DNA of 64,000 nt from Halomonas elongata (lineage in GTDB: Bacteria; Pseudomonadota; Gammaproteobacteria; Pseudomonadales; Halomonadaceae). The notes beneath the pieces are model-generated. The model worked only from the letters and a program-made list of their open reading frames with translations, was not told the origin of the DNA and made no database searches. The translations under genes were made by a program, and so were the position numbers. The stretch covers positions 57,909 through 121,908 of the forward strand of contig NZ_JAJQTQ010000012.1 of assembly GCF_029081005.1 (NCBI RefSeq), in the 5' to 3' direction. This document shows, in pieces, positions 9,011 through 17,948 of this stretch (positions are counted from its first letter, which is position 1; each line of letters starts with the position of its first letter).

Positions 9011-10363
9011 ATGACCGCCCCCCGACCCGCCATGCGCGTCCTGCGCGGCCCCCTGTTGAGTTTCGACGCCGATCCCGGCGATGGCGATACCCCCGCCTCC
9101 GGCAGCGTGCGCTATCTCGAGGATGGCGCCCTCTGGCTGGAAGACGGCCGCATCCGGGCCGTCGCCGACTACACCGAGCTGGCCGGCAATCTGCCCGCCG
9201 GCATCGAGGTCGTCGACTACCGCGGCAAGCTGATGATGCCGGGTTTCATCGACACTCATGTGCACTACGTCCAGCTCGACATCATGGCCTCCTACGGACG
9301 GCAACTGCTCGACTGGCTCAACGAATACACCTTTCCGGAAGAATGCCGCTTCGCCGAACGCGCCCACGCCGAGACCGTCGCCGATGCCTTTCTCGATGAA
9401 TCGCTGCGGGTCGGTACCACCACCGCCCAGGTCTTCTGCACCTCGCACCCCGGCTCCGTCGATGCCTTCTTTCACGCCGCCCGTCGGCGAGGCCTGCGCA
9501 TGCTGGCCGGCAAGGTGCTCATGGACCGCCATGCCCCGGATGGCCTGCTCGACGACACCCTCGGCGGTCTCGTCGACAGCGAGCGCCTGATCGCCGACTG
9601 GCACGGCCGAGACCGGCTGGGCTATACCCTGACCCCGCGCTTCGCCCCGACCTCCACCCGCGAGCAGCTCGATGCCACCGGGGCCGTGTTGAGAAACGCC
9701 CCCGACCTCCATCTGCAGACCCACCTCTCGGAAAATCTCGGCGAGATAGACTGGGTCGCCGAGCTCTTCCCCGAATGCGAGGACTACCTGGGCGTCTACG
9801 AACGCTTCGGCCTGGTCGGGCCGCGCAGCACCTTCGCCCACGGCATCCATCTCACCCAGCCGATGCGTCACCGACTGGCCGACGCCGGGGCCAACATCGC
9901 CTTCTGTCCCACCTCCAACCTCTTTCTCGGCAGCGGGCTTTTCGACCGCCAGGCCTGCCAGGAAGCCGGCCTGGCCACCAGCCTGGCCAGCGACGTGGGA
10001 GGCGGCACCGATCTCTCGGGACTCGGCACGCTCAAGGCCGCCTATCAGGTTGGCCAATTGCTCGACCAACCGCTGACCGCCTGGCAAGGCTTCTATCGAC
10101 TGACCCTGGGCAACGCCCGAGCCCTGCACCTGGACGGGCACATCGGCCGGCTGCGCGAAGGAGGAGAAGCCGACATCGTGGTGCTCGACCCTGAAGCCAC
10201 CCCGCTGCTCGCGAGGCGTACCGCCCGTTGCCGGACACTGGCCGAGCGTCTCTTCGCCCTGATGATGCTGGGCGACGACCGCACCGTTCACGCCACCTGG
10301 GCCAACGGCGAATGCGTGCATCGGCGCGACATCGACCACCCGGCAGCCGCGGTAGCCAGCTGA
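9011..10363 (+). CDS. guaD: Guanine deaminase
   Basis: A 450-residue amidohydrolase that converts guanine to xanthine, feeding XdhAB. Metal-site motifs are PGFIDTHVHY, the HLSEN strand, FAHGIHL and SDVGGGTDLSGL, all typical of guanine deaminase. The start at 9011 (MTAPRPAMRVLRG) follows GGAGAGTTTT; the longer frame upstream would translate the repeat element and is rejected. The gene follows xdhABC on the same strand. The TCGGTATACCGA palindrome just upstream could be a control site. Confidence 0.94.
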   Translation: MTAPRPAMRVLRGPLLSFDADPGDGDTPASGSVRYLEDGALWLEDGRIRAVADYTELAGNLPAGIEVVDYRGKLMMPGFIDTHVHYVQLDIMASYGRQLLDWLNEYTFPEECRFAERAHAETVADAFLDESLRVGTTTAQVFCTSHPGSVDAFFHAARRRGLRMLAGKVLMDRHAPDGLLDDTLGGLVDSERLIADWHGRDRLGYTLTPRFAPTSTREQLDATGAVLRNAPDLHLQTHLSENLGEIDWVAELFPECEDYLGVYERFGLVGPRSTFAHGIHLTQPMRHRLADAGANIAFCPTSNLFLGSGLFDRQACQEAGLATSLASDVGGGTDLSGLGTLKAAYQVGQLLDQPLTAWQGFYRLTLGNARALHLDGHIGRLREGGEADIVVLDPEATPLLARRTARCRTLAERLFALMMLGDDRTVHATWANGECVHRRDIDHPAAAVAS

Positions 10364-10378
10364 CCCGCCTGCAGGCCT

Positions 10379-10408
10379 GGCGCCACCCCGGTATACCGAG
10401 GTGGCGCC
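10379..10408 (+). terminator. Strong hairpin after guaD
   Basis: A 9-bp stem GGCGCCACC / GGTGGCGCC encloses a CGGTATACCG palindrome, giving a long, stable hairpin 15 bp after the guaD stop. It lacks a T-run. It probably marks the end of the xdhABC-guaD transcript or stabilises its 3' end. Confidence 0.5.
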
Positions 10409-10490
10409 CCTGCAACGCGAGGGTGACATCGACCCTTGTGTCATTTCTGTGACATGGTAACCATTGCCATGTCGACGCAAGGGAACCGCA

Positions 10491-11336
10491 TTGACCACGC
10501 CCGTCTTTCTCGCCGTGCTGGCCAGCGCATTGATGCATGCCAGCTGGAACGCACTCGTCAAGGTCGGTCTCGACCGCCTGCTGAGCATCTCGTTGATTCA
10601 GGTCGGCTGCGCCATCATCGCCCTGGTCGGCGTGGCCTTCGTGCCGTTTCCTCACGCCGATGCCTGGCCGTGGCTTGCGGCCTCGGTGATCCTGCATATC
10701 GGCTACAACGTCTTCCTTGCCCGCGCCTATCGCGTCGGCGACCTGGGCCAGATATACCCCATCGCACGAGGCTGTGCCCCGCTGCTGGTCACTTTGATCG
10801 GCATCGGTCTGCTCAGCGACCATCCGTCCTCGCTGGGCTATGCCGGCATCGGCCTGCTGGTGCTGGGTATTCTCTGCATGGCCTTCCCCGGCGGCGGGCA
10901 GCGTCATCGACTCGAGCATGCCTCGCTGATCAATGCCTTGATGACGTCGATGTTCATCGCCGGCTATACCCTGACCGACGGCAGCGGCGCTCGAGCCAAC
11001 GGCGACGCCCTCGGCTACGTCATCTGGCTGTTCCTGCTCAATGGTTTCGCCATGCTGCTGGTGCTGGTCGCCCTGAACGGCACCCGGGCGCTACCACAAC
11101 TCGGACACCACTGGCGGATCGGCCTGATGGGAGGCGCCCTTTCACTGGGCGCCTATGGCGTCACCATCTGGGCCATGACCATGGCGCCGATCGCCCTGGT
11201 GGCCGCGTTGCGCGAGACCAGCGTCCTGTTCGCCATCGCCATCGGCGTGATCTGGCTCAAGGAGCCGTTGCGGCGGGAACGCCTGCTGGCCGGTGGACTG
11301 ATCCTGGCCGGTGTGGCACTGACCCACTGGGGATGA
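10491..11336 (+). CDS. EamA/DMT-family membrane transporter
   Basis: A 281-residue polytopic protein with two EamA repeats (about ten membrane segments), of the drug/metabolite transporter superfamily. Family features include MHASWNALVK near the N-terminus and the second-repeat segment around ALRETSVLFAIAIGVIWLKEPLRRERLLAGGLILAGV. I chose TTG at 10491 because AAGGGA lies 6 bp upstream; TTG at 10464 would add nine residues and lacks a good ribosome site. The substrate is unknown; its position inside the purine block makes a purine or purine-product exporter possible, but this is only context. It converges on fhs. Confidence 0.82.
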   Translation: MTTPVFLAVLASALMHASWNALVKVGLDRLLSISLIQVGCAIIALVGVAFVPFPHADAWPWLAASVILHIGYNVFLARAYRVGDLGQIYPIARGCAPLLVTLIGIGLLSDHPSSLGYAGIGLLVLGILCMAFPGGGQRHRLEHASLINALMTSMFIAGYTLTDGSGARANGDALGYVIWLFLLNGFAMLLVLVALNGTRALPQLGHHWRIGLMGGALSLGAYGVTIWAMTMAPIALVAALRETSVLFAIAIGVIWLKEPLRRERLLAGGLILAGVALTHWG

Positions 11337-11375
11337 GGGATGGCGGCGCGATGCGATGAAGGTGTCAGGCGCGCG

Positions 11376-13133
11376 TCAGGACAGCCCCTCGATCTCGCCG
11401 GCCTCATCCAGTCGCATGTCGACACTGGCCGGACGCCGCGGCATGCCCGGCATGCGCATGATGCTCCCGCATACCACCACCACGAAGCCGGCCCCGGCGG
11501 CCAGCTCGGCCTCGCGGATCGGCAGCACATGCCCCTGGACCAGGCCACGTGACTCAGGATCGGCGTCGAAACTGTACTGGGTCTTGGCGATGCACACCGG
11601 CAGGTGGCCATAGCCCAGCGCCTCGTACTCCTCGAGCTGGCGCTTCGCCCGCTCCTCGAGATGAATGTCCGCGGCTCCGTAGAGCCGGGTGGCGATGGTC
11701 CGCACCTTGTCCACCAGACTGGCGTCGTCGCCGTAAGTCAGCGTCGGTTCGGGCGTCGGCGCATCGAGCAAGGCCACCACTCGCTCGGCCAGCGCCTCGC
11801 TGCCGGCGGATCCGTCCCGCCAATGGCTGCTCACCGTCACCTCCACGCCCATTGCGTCGCAGGCCTCATGCAGTGCGTCGTACTCTTCGGTCGCATCCTG
11901 GTCGAACTGGTTGACCGCCACCAGCAGCGGCACGCCGAAGCCACGCAGGTTCTCGACATGCCGGGCCAGATTGGCGGCGCCACGGCGCACCGCCTCCGGG
12001 TCGGGTCGACCCAGCGCGTCCTTGTCGACACCGCCATGCATCTTGAGAGCCCGCAGGGTGGCCACCACCACCACGGCACTGGGCGCCAGGCCGGCCTGGC
12101 GACACTTGATGTTGAAGAACTTCTCGGCCCCCAGGTCGGCGCCGAAACCGGCCTCGGTCACCACCACGTCGGCCAGGGCCAGGGCCGACCGGGTGGCCAT
12201 TACCGAGTTGCAGCCATGGGCGATGTTGGCGAAGGGGCCCCCGTGAACGAAGGCCGGGTTGTGTTCGAGGGTCTGCACCAGGTTGGGGGCCAGGGCCTGC
12301 CGGAGCAATGCCGCCATGGCGCCGTCGGCCTTGAGGTCTCGCGCCAGAACCGGCGCTCCGTCACGGGTCCGCGCCACCACGATCTCGCCGAGGCGCCGCT
12401 GCAGGTCATCGAGATCCCGGGCCAGGCAGAGAATCGCCATGATTTCGGAGGCCGCGGTGATGTCGAAGCCATCGCTGCGCGGAACCCCCTGCCCGCCCTG
12501 GCCGACGGTCAGGTGGCGCAGCGCCCGGTCGTTCATGTCCATCGCCCGTTTCCAGGTGATGCGCTCGGGGTCGAGGTTCAGTTCGTTGTCCCAGTGGAGA
12601 TGGTTGTCGATCAAGGCGGCCAGCAGGTTGTGGGCGCAGGTGATGGCGTGAAAATCGCCGGTGAAGTGCAGGTTGATATCCTCCATGGGGATCACCTGGG
12701 ACCGGCCGCCGCCGGCGGCGCCGCCCTTCATTCCGAAGCAGGGACCCAGCGAGGGCTCACGCAGGCAGATGGCGGCGCGATGACCGAGCCGGTTCAGGCC
12801 GTCGCCAAGTCCGACGGTAGCGGTGGTCTTGCCCTCCCCGGCGGGCGTCGGGGTGATGGATGTGACCAGCACCAGCTTGCCCTGTGGGCGATCGGCCAGT
12901 GCGTCGGTGAAGGCATGGGGCAGCTTGGCCTTGGCGTGACCGTAGGGCAGCAGGTCCGAAGGCGCGATGCCGAGCCGCGCGGCCACCTCGGTGATAGGAC
13001 GTGGCGTCACCGCCCGGGCGATGACGCTGTCCGGCGAACCGGGAGGCGGCCAGTCGAGACCGGAAGATGCCTCGAGCGGCAAGGCTTCCCGGGCCAAGGG
13101 TTCGTCGTCGTGCCACGGCATGTAATCGGTCAT
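11376..13133 (-). CDS. fhs: Formate-tetrahydrofolate ligase
   Basis: A 585-residue ligase that makes 10-formyltetrahydrofolate from formate, tetrahydrofolate and ATP. The P-loop [11 protein letters not shown] is intact, followed by [31 protein letters not shown] and KMHGGVDKD. The start at 13133 ([11 protein letters not shown]) has an AGGGGG ribosome site; an upstream ATG at 13169 would add 12 residues. The N-terminus is about 30 residues longer than the usual 555-residue enzymes. Located between a purine-degrading cluster and adenine deaminase, it may recover formate released from ring breakdown or supply one-carbon units; that link is inferred. Confidence 0.95.
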   Translation of the reverse strand: MTDYMPWHDDEPLAREALPLEASSGLDWPPPGSPDSVIARAVTPRPITEVAARLGIAPSDLLPYGHAKAKLPHAFTDALADRPQGKLVLVTSITPTPAGEGKTTATVGLGDGLNRLGHRAAICLREPSLGPCFGMKGGAAGGGRSQVIPMEDINLHFTGDFHAITCAHNLLAALIDNHLHWDNELNLDPERITWKRAMDMNDRALRHLTVGQGGQGVPRSDGFDITAASEIMAILCLARDLDDLQRRLGEIVVARTRDGAPVLARDLKADGAMAALLRQALAPNLVQTLEHNPAFVHGGPFANIAHGCNSVMATRSALALADVVVTEAGFGADLGAEKFFNIKCRQAGLAPSAVVVVATLRALKMHGGVDKDALGRPDPEAVRRGAANLARHVENLRGFGVPLLVAVNQFDQDATEEYDALHEACDAMGVEVTVSSHWRDGSAGSEALAERVVALLDAPTPEPTLTYGDDASLVDKVRTIATRLYGAADIHLEERAKRQLEEYEALGYGHLPVCIAKTQYSFDADPESRGLVQGHVLPIREAELAAGAGFVVVVCGSIMRMPGMPRRPASVDMRLDEAGEIEGLS

Positions 13134-13332
13134 CTCGCCCCCTTGCGAAGCGCCACCCGGTGACGTCATCGTCCTGAATCCGGATCTTCAGAGGCAGCGT
13201 GGAACGCTTCTGGCGAGAGGGGCATTCCCATTGCGACGCCGGCATAGCCGAAACAGACACAACATACCCTTGGCAAGGTCTCTGCCCTGGTGGGCAGGGC
13301 TATCGCAGCTGGATCCGGCGAGAGGCGCCGGG

Positions 13333-13417
13333 GACAGGCTGAAGAGGGGGTCCGATGCCATGGATGGCATCGGTAGCGCCCAGGGAAGGGTTCACAGCGC
13401 CCCCTCGTAAGCCTGTC
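13333..13417 (-). repeat. 85-bp palindromic element, family I, copy B
   Basis: The gene-free stretch 13134-13496 contains this element plus small hairpins (CCTTGGCAAGG at 13268-13278 and GCCCTG...CAGGGC near 13283). Read on the minus strand the element has outer arm GACAGGCT-TAC-GAGGGGG, an inner hairpin around AACCCTTCCCTGGGC, a second inner hairpin CGATGCC-atccat-GGCATCG, and the closing arm CCCCCTC-TTC-AGCCTGTC. The arms pair with each other, giving a cloverleaf-like fold. It lies between adenine deaminase and fhs. There is no ORF. Confidence 0.8.
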
Positions 13418-13496
13418 GACGGATCAGCCCGAGCGACAAAGCTTAACTGTTAACTGCGAGATAGCCCTACCCTGGTCGGCCAGGTCCTTGCTTTCC

Positions 13497-14492
13497 TTAT
13501 GTACAGGCTTCCAGGCGCCCGACCAACTCCCCACGTCGCGCGTCGCTCATGAAGGCCGCGTCGATGGCGTTGCGGGCCAGGTCGCGGAAGGTGTCGCGCG
13601 ACCAGCCGAAGGCACGGTGGCAGGCCTCGAAGTTCTCCAGCATGCCGCCGCCGAAATAGGCCGGGTCATCGGAGTTCAGGGTCAGGGTCAATCCCGCCTC
13701 CAGCATCTGCGGCAAGGGGTGGTCGTCGAGCCGGTCGACGACCTTGAGACGCAGGTTGGAAAGCGGACAGACAGTCAGTACCGTGCCCTGCTCGCGAAGA
13801 CGTTCGACCAGAGCGGGATCCTCGAGGCAACGCACGCCATGATCCACCCGGCAGACATCCAGCACATCCAGCGCCTCGCGGATGTACTCGGGAGGCCCCT
13901 CTTCGCCCGCATGGGCCACCCGCGGCAGCCCGAGGTCCCGGGCACGCTGGAAGACATCGGCGAACTTGGATGGCGGGTGACCGAGTTCCGCGCTGTCGAG
14001 CCCCACGGCATCCAGGGTCTCCCAGTAGGGCGCGGCACCTTCCAGCAGCTGCATCGCCTCGTCGGCGGGCTTGTCGCGCAGAAAGGCCATGATCATCGCC
14101 GACGACATGTCGAGCTCCCGCTCGGCACGACGACGCGCCTGGCCGAGCCCTTCCATCACCGTCTGCAGGGATACCCCGCGCGCCAGATGAGCCTGAGGAT
14201 CGACATGCATCTCGACATGTACCACGCCCTCGGCATGTGCACGCTGGAAGTAGTCCATGGCCAGGTCGTGAAAATCGCGCTCGGTGCGTAGAACACTCAT
14301 GCCCAGGAAGTACAGATCCAGGAAGGACTGCAGGTCCTCGAAGTCATAGGCAGCACGCACCTCGTCTTCCGAGGCGTAGGGCAGACTGACGCCGTTGCGG
14401 TCGGCGAGCGCCATCATCAGTTCGGGTTCCAGGGTTCCCTCGATGTGCAGATGGAGTTCGGCCTTGGGCAGGCGCTTGAGGAAGTCCCGCAT
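13497..14492 (-). CDS. Adenine deaminase (adenosine-deaminase family)
   Basis: A 331-residue zinc amidohydrolase. Motifs are KAELHLHIEGT (metal ligands, residues 10-20), VAHAGEEGPPEYI, VDHGVR and LNSDDPAYF. The segment VGLDSAELGHPPSKF and the overall sequence match the adenine deaminases of this family (as in Pseudomonas) better than true adenosine deaminases, so the likely reaction is adenine to hypoxanthine. Hypoxanthine is the substrate of XdhAB encoded nearby. The gene sits 25 bp downstream of cydC on the same strand. A degenerate RutR-like site lies 42 bp upstream. Adenosine as substrate cannot be fully excluded by reading. Confidence 0.85.
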   Translation of the reverse strand: MRDFLKRLPKAELHLHIEGTLEPELMMALADRNGVSLPYASEDEVRAAYDFEDLQSFLDLYFLGMSVLRTERDFHDLAMDYFQRAHAEGVVHVEMHVDPQAHLARGVSLQTVMEGLGQARRRAERELDMSSAMIMAFLRDKPADEAMQLLEGAAPYWETLDAVGLDSAELGHPPSKFADVFQRARDLGLPRVAHAGEEGPPEYIREALDVLDVCRVDHGVRCLEDPALVERLREQGTVLTVCPLSNLRLKVVDRLDDHPLPQMLEAGLTLTLNSDDPAYFGGGMLENFEACHRAFGWSRDTFRDLARNAIDAAFMSDARRGELVGRLEACT

Positions 14493-14517
14493 GAGTCACC
14501 TCTTTCAATGCTTTGCT

Positions 14518-16263
14518 CTATCCTGAAAGATTCTGACCATTTGCGCAAAGTGGCGGGCCGACGCGGGCCGCCAGATCGAGCGTCCGCGTCACGCCGGGCA
14601 AGGGCATGGCCTCGTCATCATGACGATGCGAGAGGTAGATCACGGTTCTTCCCGCCAGCCAGGCATCGAGCCGCTCGGCCAGTCGTTGTGCAGTGTCCGC
14701 ATCGAGGCCGGTGAAGGGCTCGTCGAGGATCACGACGCCCGGATCACGCAACAACAGCCGTGCCAGCGCCAGTCGCCTCGCCTGGCCACCGGACAGGCGC
14801 CGTCCCCCCTCGCCCACCCGAGTCGCGAGACCATGCGGCAGCTCCCGCGCCCATTCGTCCAGTTCGACCTCGGCGAGAAGGTGCCACAGACGCGCATCGG
14901 AGGCGTCGGGGTCACCCAGTCGCAGGTTCGCCGCCAGGCTGTCATCGAATAGCTCGCTGCCCTGGGTCAGCATGGCCAGGCGGCGGCGCAGGGCCTGCTC
15001 CTCGAAGTGTTCGATATCGATGCCGCCGAGACGGACACGGCCGCTGTCGGGGACGAGCTGGCCACCGACCAGGGCGCCCATGCTGGACTTGCCGACACCG
15101 GAGGGCCCGCACAGGGCGATCCGTTCCCCGGGGTCGATATTCAACGAAAAGTCGTCGAGGGTGGCGGTCAAGGCGCCGGCATAATGCAGGCCGACCCGCT
15201 CCAGGCTCACGGACAATGGCCCGTCCGGCGGCAAGGGGCCTTCGCGCGGCATCCTCGCCGGACGCCGGGCGGCCTCCAGGGCATTGAGCCGCTCGGCGGC
15301 GGCCTGGGTGGCGCCGAACTGGGTAAAGGCCAGTGGCAGGGCCATCAGCGCCTCGTTCATCGACAGCACGGCCAGTGGAATCATCACCATCAAGGGGCCG
15401 GACAAGGCCTCGGCATGCCACAGCCTCGCCCCCAGCCACAGGGCGAACAGCCAGGCCAGACCGACCGCCAGCCCGGCCAGGGCCGAGCCCAGGGCCGATA
15501 GCCGCCCCAGCCGGCGCTGATCATCACGCAGCCGCGTCTCGATGGCATCCAGGCGTCGCCGTTGCTCGGCCAGTGCGCCATGGCTCTCCAGCTCCGCCAT
15601 CCCCGACAGATGCTCGATCACGCGCCCCCGCAACCGCTCCAGCTCTGTCACACGCCGGCGGCTGGCGGCCAGCCCCAGGCGTGCCTGGCCGATCGTCAGC
15701 CAGCACCAGGCGAGTCCCAGGATCGCCCCCGCCGCCAATCCCGCCGACGGCGCCCAGACGGCCAACAAGGCGCTCAGGCCAAGAATCGCCAGCAAGGCGA
15801 CCAGGGCCGGCGCCAACAGGCGCAGGAAAAGGCTGTCCAGGGTGTCGATATCGGCGGTCAGCCGATTCAACCAGTCACTGGCACGACGTCGGCTCAGGCT
15901 GGTGGCATCGAGATCGACCAGCACCGCGAACATGTGGCCACGCAGGTCGGCCAACAGCCGCAGCACGGTGTCGTGGTTGTACAGTCGCTCGGCATAGCGT
16001 GCCAGGGTACGCGTCAAGGCGAAGGCACGAATGCCGCCTCCGGGCACATAGACGTCCAGGGTCGCCGCGCCTCCCGCCGCCAGGACCAGGCCGGCCAGCG
16101 CAGTAGCGGTGATGAACCAGCCCGACAGCGCCAGCAATCCCAGTGCCGCCACCAGGGCCAGCAGCATGAGAGCCGCTCCCGTCAGCAGGCGCCCGCGACG
16201 TCGACCGAGCTGAATGAGCCAGGGCCGCAGCGTGGCAACGAGTCCCGGGGCAGGTTCAGCCAT
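14518..16263 (-). CDS. cydC: ABC exporter subunit CydC (cysteine/glutathione export)
   Basis: A 581-residue half-ABC transporter. The N-terminal half is a six-segment membrane domain (ALGLLALSGWFITATALAG); the C-terminal nucleotide-binding domain has Walker A GPSGVGKSS, signature RLSGGQ and Walker B VVILDEP. CydDC exports thiols to the periplasm and is needed for assembly of cytochrome bd. The start at 16263 (MAEPAPG) was chosen because its ATGGCTGA overlaps the cydD stop, the usual coupled arrangement; the longer frame upstream would overlap cydD by about 100 bp. It is the last gene of the cydABDC run. Confidence 0.93.
   Translation of the reverse strand: MAEPAPGLVATLRPWLIQLGRRRGRLLTGAALMLLALVAALGLLALSGWFITATALAGLVLAAGGAATLDVYVPGGGIRAFALTRTLARYAERLYNHDTVLRLLADLRGHMFAVLVDLDATSLSRRRASDWLNRLTADIDTLDSLFLRLLAPALVALLAILGLSALLAVWAPSAGLAAGAILGLAWCWLTIGQARLGLAASRRRVTELERLRGRVIEHLSGMAELESHGALAEQRRRLDAIETRLRDDQRRLGRLSALGSALAGLAVGLAWLFALWLGARLWHAEALSGPLMVMIPLAVLSMNEALMALPLAFTQFGATQAAAERLNALEAARRPARMPREGPLPPDGPLSVSLERVGLHYAGALTATLDDFSLNIDPGERIALCGPSGVGKSSMGALVGGQLVPDSGRVRLGGIDIEHFEEQALRRRLAMLTQGSELFDDSLAANLRLGDPDASDARLWHLLAEVELDEWARELPHGLATRVGEGGRRLSGGQARRLALARLLLRDPGVVILDEPFTGLDADTAQRLAERLDAWLAGRTVIYLSHRHDDEAMPLPGVTRTLDLAARVGPPLCANGQNLSG
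14534..14547. promoter_or_regulatory. Degenerate RutR-like half site upstream of adenine deaminase
   Basis: TGACCATTTGCGCA matches the xdhA dyad TGACCATATGGTCA at 11 of 14 bases, with one intact half-site. It lies within the last codons of cydC, about 42 bp before the deaminase start. Suggestive only. Confidence 0.25.
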
Positions 16264-17935
16264 TCGCCACCTCCTCATTCCGTCGCCATTCGCCTTCCCT
16301 TTCCGGAACCAGAGACAACCGACGCGTCGCCAGGGCCAGGGGCGCCGCCCGATGGCTGGCAATCACCAGGGTCCGTCCCTGCTCGACCAGCGCCGAGAAT
16401 GCTTCGAGCACGCGTGCCTCGCTGTCGTCGTCAAGGCTCGCCGTGGGCTCGTCCAGCAACACCAGCGGCGCCGGGGACAGGAAGACTCGCGCCAGGGCCA
16501 GGCGATGAGCCTGACCACCGGAAAGCCCGACCCCACGCTCCCCCAGCGGCGTGGCCAGTCCCTCGGGCAGGGTCGCGAGGAGCTCTCCCAGGCCGACGCG
16601 CTGAAGCGCCTCGCGCAACGCCGACTCATCCGCCTCGGGGGCCGCCAGGCGCAAGTTGTCGGCCAGGCTGCCATGAATCAGCAGCGGGCGCTGATCCATC
16701 CAGGCCACCTTCAGGTCGACGGCGGTACGCCGCTCGCCCGACGATGGCGCGACGAAACCGGCCAGCAACTGCAACAGGGTCGACTTGCCGACGCCGGACG
16801 GACCGCTCACGCCGAGGATCTCGCCGGATTGTATCGACAGACTCAGGGGACCCAGTACCCGACCTCGCTCTGGATACGACACCGTCACGGCATCCAGCTC
16901 GAACAAGGCGTCGGTCCGGCAGGGTGATGGCGCCCCCTCGCCCCGCGGCGGGGGTATATCGAGCAGCGCCACCATTCCCTCGGCGGCGCCCAGGGCGGCG
17001 GCACGGTCATGATAGTGCTGGGACAGGGTGCGTAGCGGCTGGAAGAACTCCGGTGCCAGCAGCAACACTAGCAGGCCGCTGAACAGGGTCAGCTCATCGG
17101 CTGGCCCGAAACGGATATAGCCAAGCAACCCGAAGCCGACATAGATGGCCACCACGGCGATGGCCACGGCGGCGAAGAACTCCAGCACCGCCGAGGAAAG
17201 AAACGCCAGGCGCAGAGTGCGCATGCTGCGCCGGCGGTAGTCATCGGCGGCGGCATGCACGTCCCGGGTGGCCCGTGCGCCGGCCCCGAAGAGCTGCAAG
17301 GTCGTGATGCCCCGGACTCGATCGATGAAGTGGCGCGAGAGCCGCGACACGGTGTCGAACTGCTCGCGGTTGAGTTTCTCGGCCCCCATGCCCACCAACG
17401 CCATGAACAGGGGAATCATCGGTGCGGCCAGCAACAGGAACAGGGCCGCCAGCCAGTCCAGCCAGGCCACGACGACCAGGATGACGAGGGGAATCGCTAC
17501 CGCCAGGCGCATCTGTGGCAGAAAACGCGCGACATGACCGTCCAGTGCCTCGACCTGGTCGACCACGCGGTTGGCCAGGCTGGCAGTGTGATGATCGGCC
17601 AGCCCGACCGGCCCCAGGCGTTCGAGATGATCGAGAAGTTCGCTGCGCGCCCTGGCGCGCAGGCGCAGACTGGCCGTCAGTCCCGCACTCTCCTGCCCCC
17701 ATTGGGCCAGGGCCCGCAGCACGATCATGACCACAAGGATCGCGAACCCTGCCACCAGGGACGACGGCCCGGCCCCTTCGATCAGCATCGATGTCACCAA
17801 CCAGGCCAGCGCCGCCATCTGGGCGATGGTCAGCAGCCCTGCCGCAAGACCGGCGGTCACCGCCAGTGCCAGATGGCGACGCTCGGCCCGTGCCAGCCTG
17901 GCCAGCCAGACGCGAGGCGTCAGTCTTCCTGTCAT
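16256..17935 (-). CDS. cydD: ABC exporter subunit CydD
   Basis: A 559-residue half-ABC transporter, partner of CydC. The membrane domain is followed by a nucleotide-binding domain with Walker A GPSGVGKST, signature LSGGQ and Walker B LVLLDEPTASLDDD. It begins 13 bp after the cydB stop and overlaps cydC, so oxidase and assembly factor are probably co-expressed from one message in the order cydA-cydB-cydD-cydC. Confidence 0.93.
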   Translation of the reverse strand: MTGRLTPRVWLARLARAERRHLALAVTAGLAAGLLTIAQMAALAWLVTSMLIEGAGPSSLVAGFAILVVMIVLRALAQWGQESAGLTASLRLRARARSELLDHLERLGPVGLADHHTASLANRVVDQVEALDGHVARFLPQMRLAVAIPLVILVVVAWLDWLAALFLLLAAPMIPLFMALVGMGAEKLNREQFDTVSRLSRHFIDRVRGITTLQLFGAGARATRDVHAAADDYRRRSMRTLRLAFLSSAVLEFFAAVAIAVVAIYVGFGLLGYIRFGPADELTLFSGLLVLLLAPEFFQPLRTLSQHYHDRAAALGAAEGMVALLDIPPPRGEGAPSPCRTDALFELDAVTVSYPERGRVLGPLSLSIQSGEILGVSGPSGVGKSTLLQLLAGFVAPSSGERRTAVDLKVAWMDQRPLLIHGSLADNLRLAAPEADESALREALQRVGLGELLATLPEGLATPLGERGVGLSGGQAHRLALARVFLSPAPLVLLDEPTASLDDDSEARVLEAFSALVEQGRTLVIASHRAAPLALATRRLSLVPEREGEWRRNEEVANG

Positions 17936-17948
17936 GTCACGCCCGGGC

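Noticed and set aside
17936..17948. A small CydX/CioZ subunit gene between cydB and cydD
   Set aside because: Only 13 bp lie between the genes.
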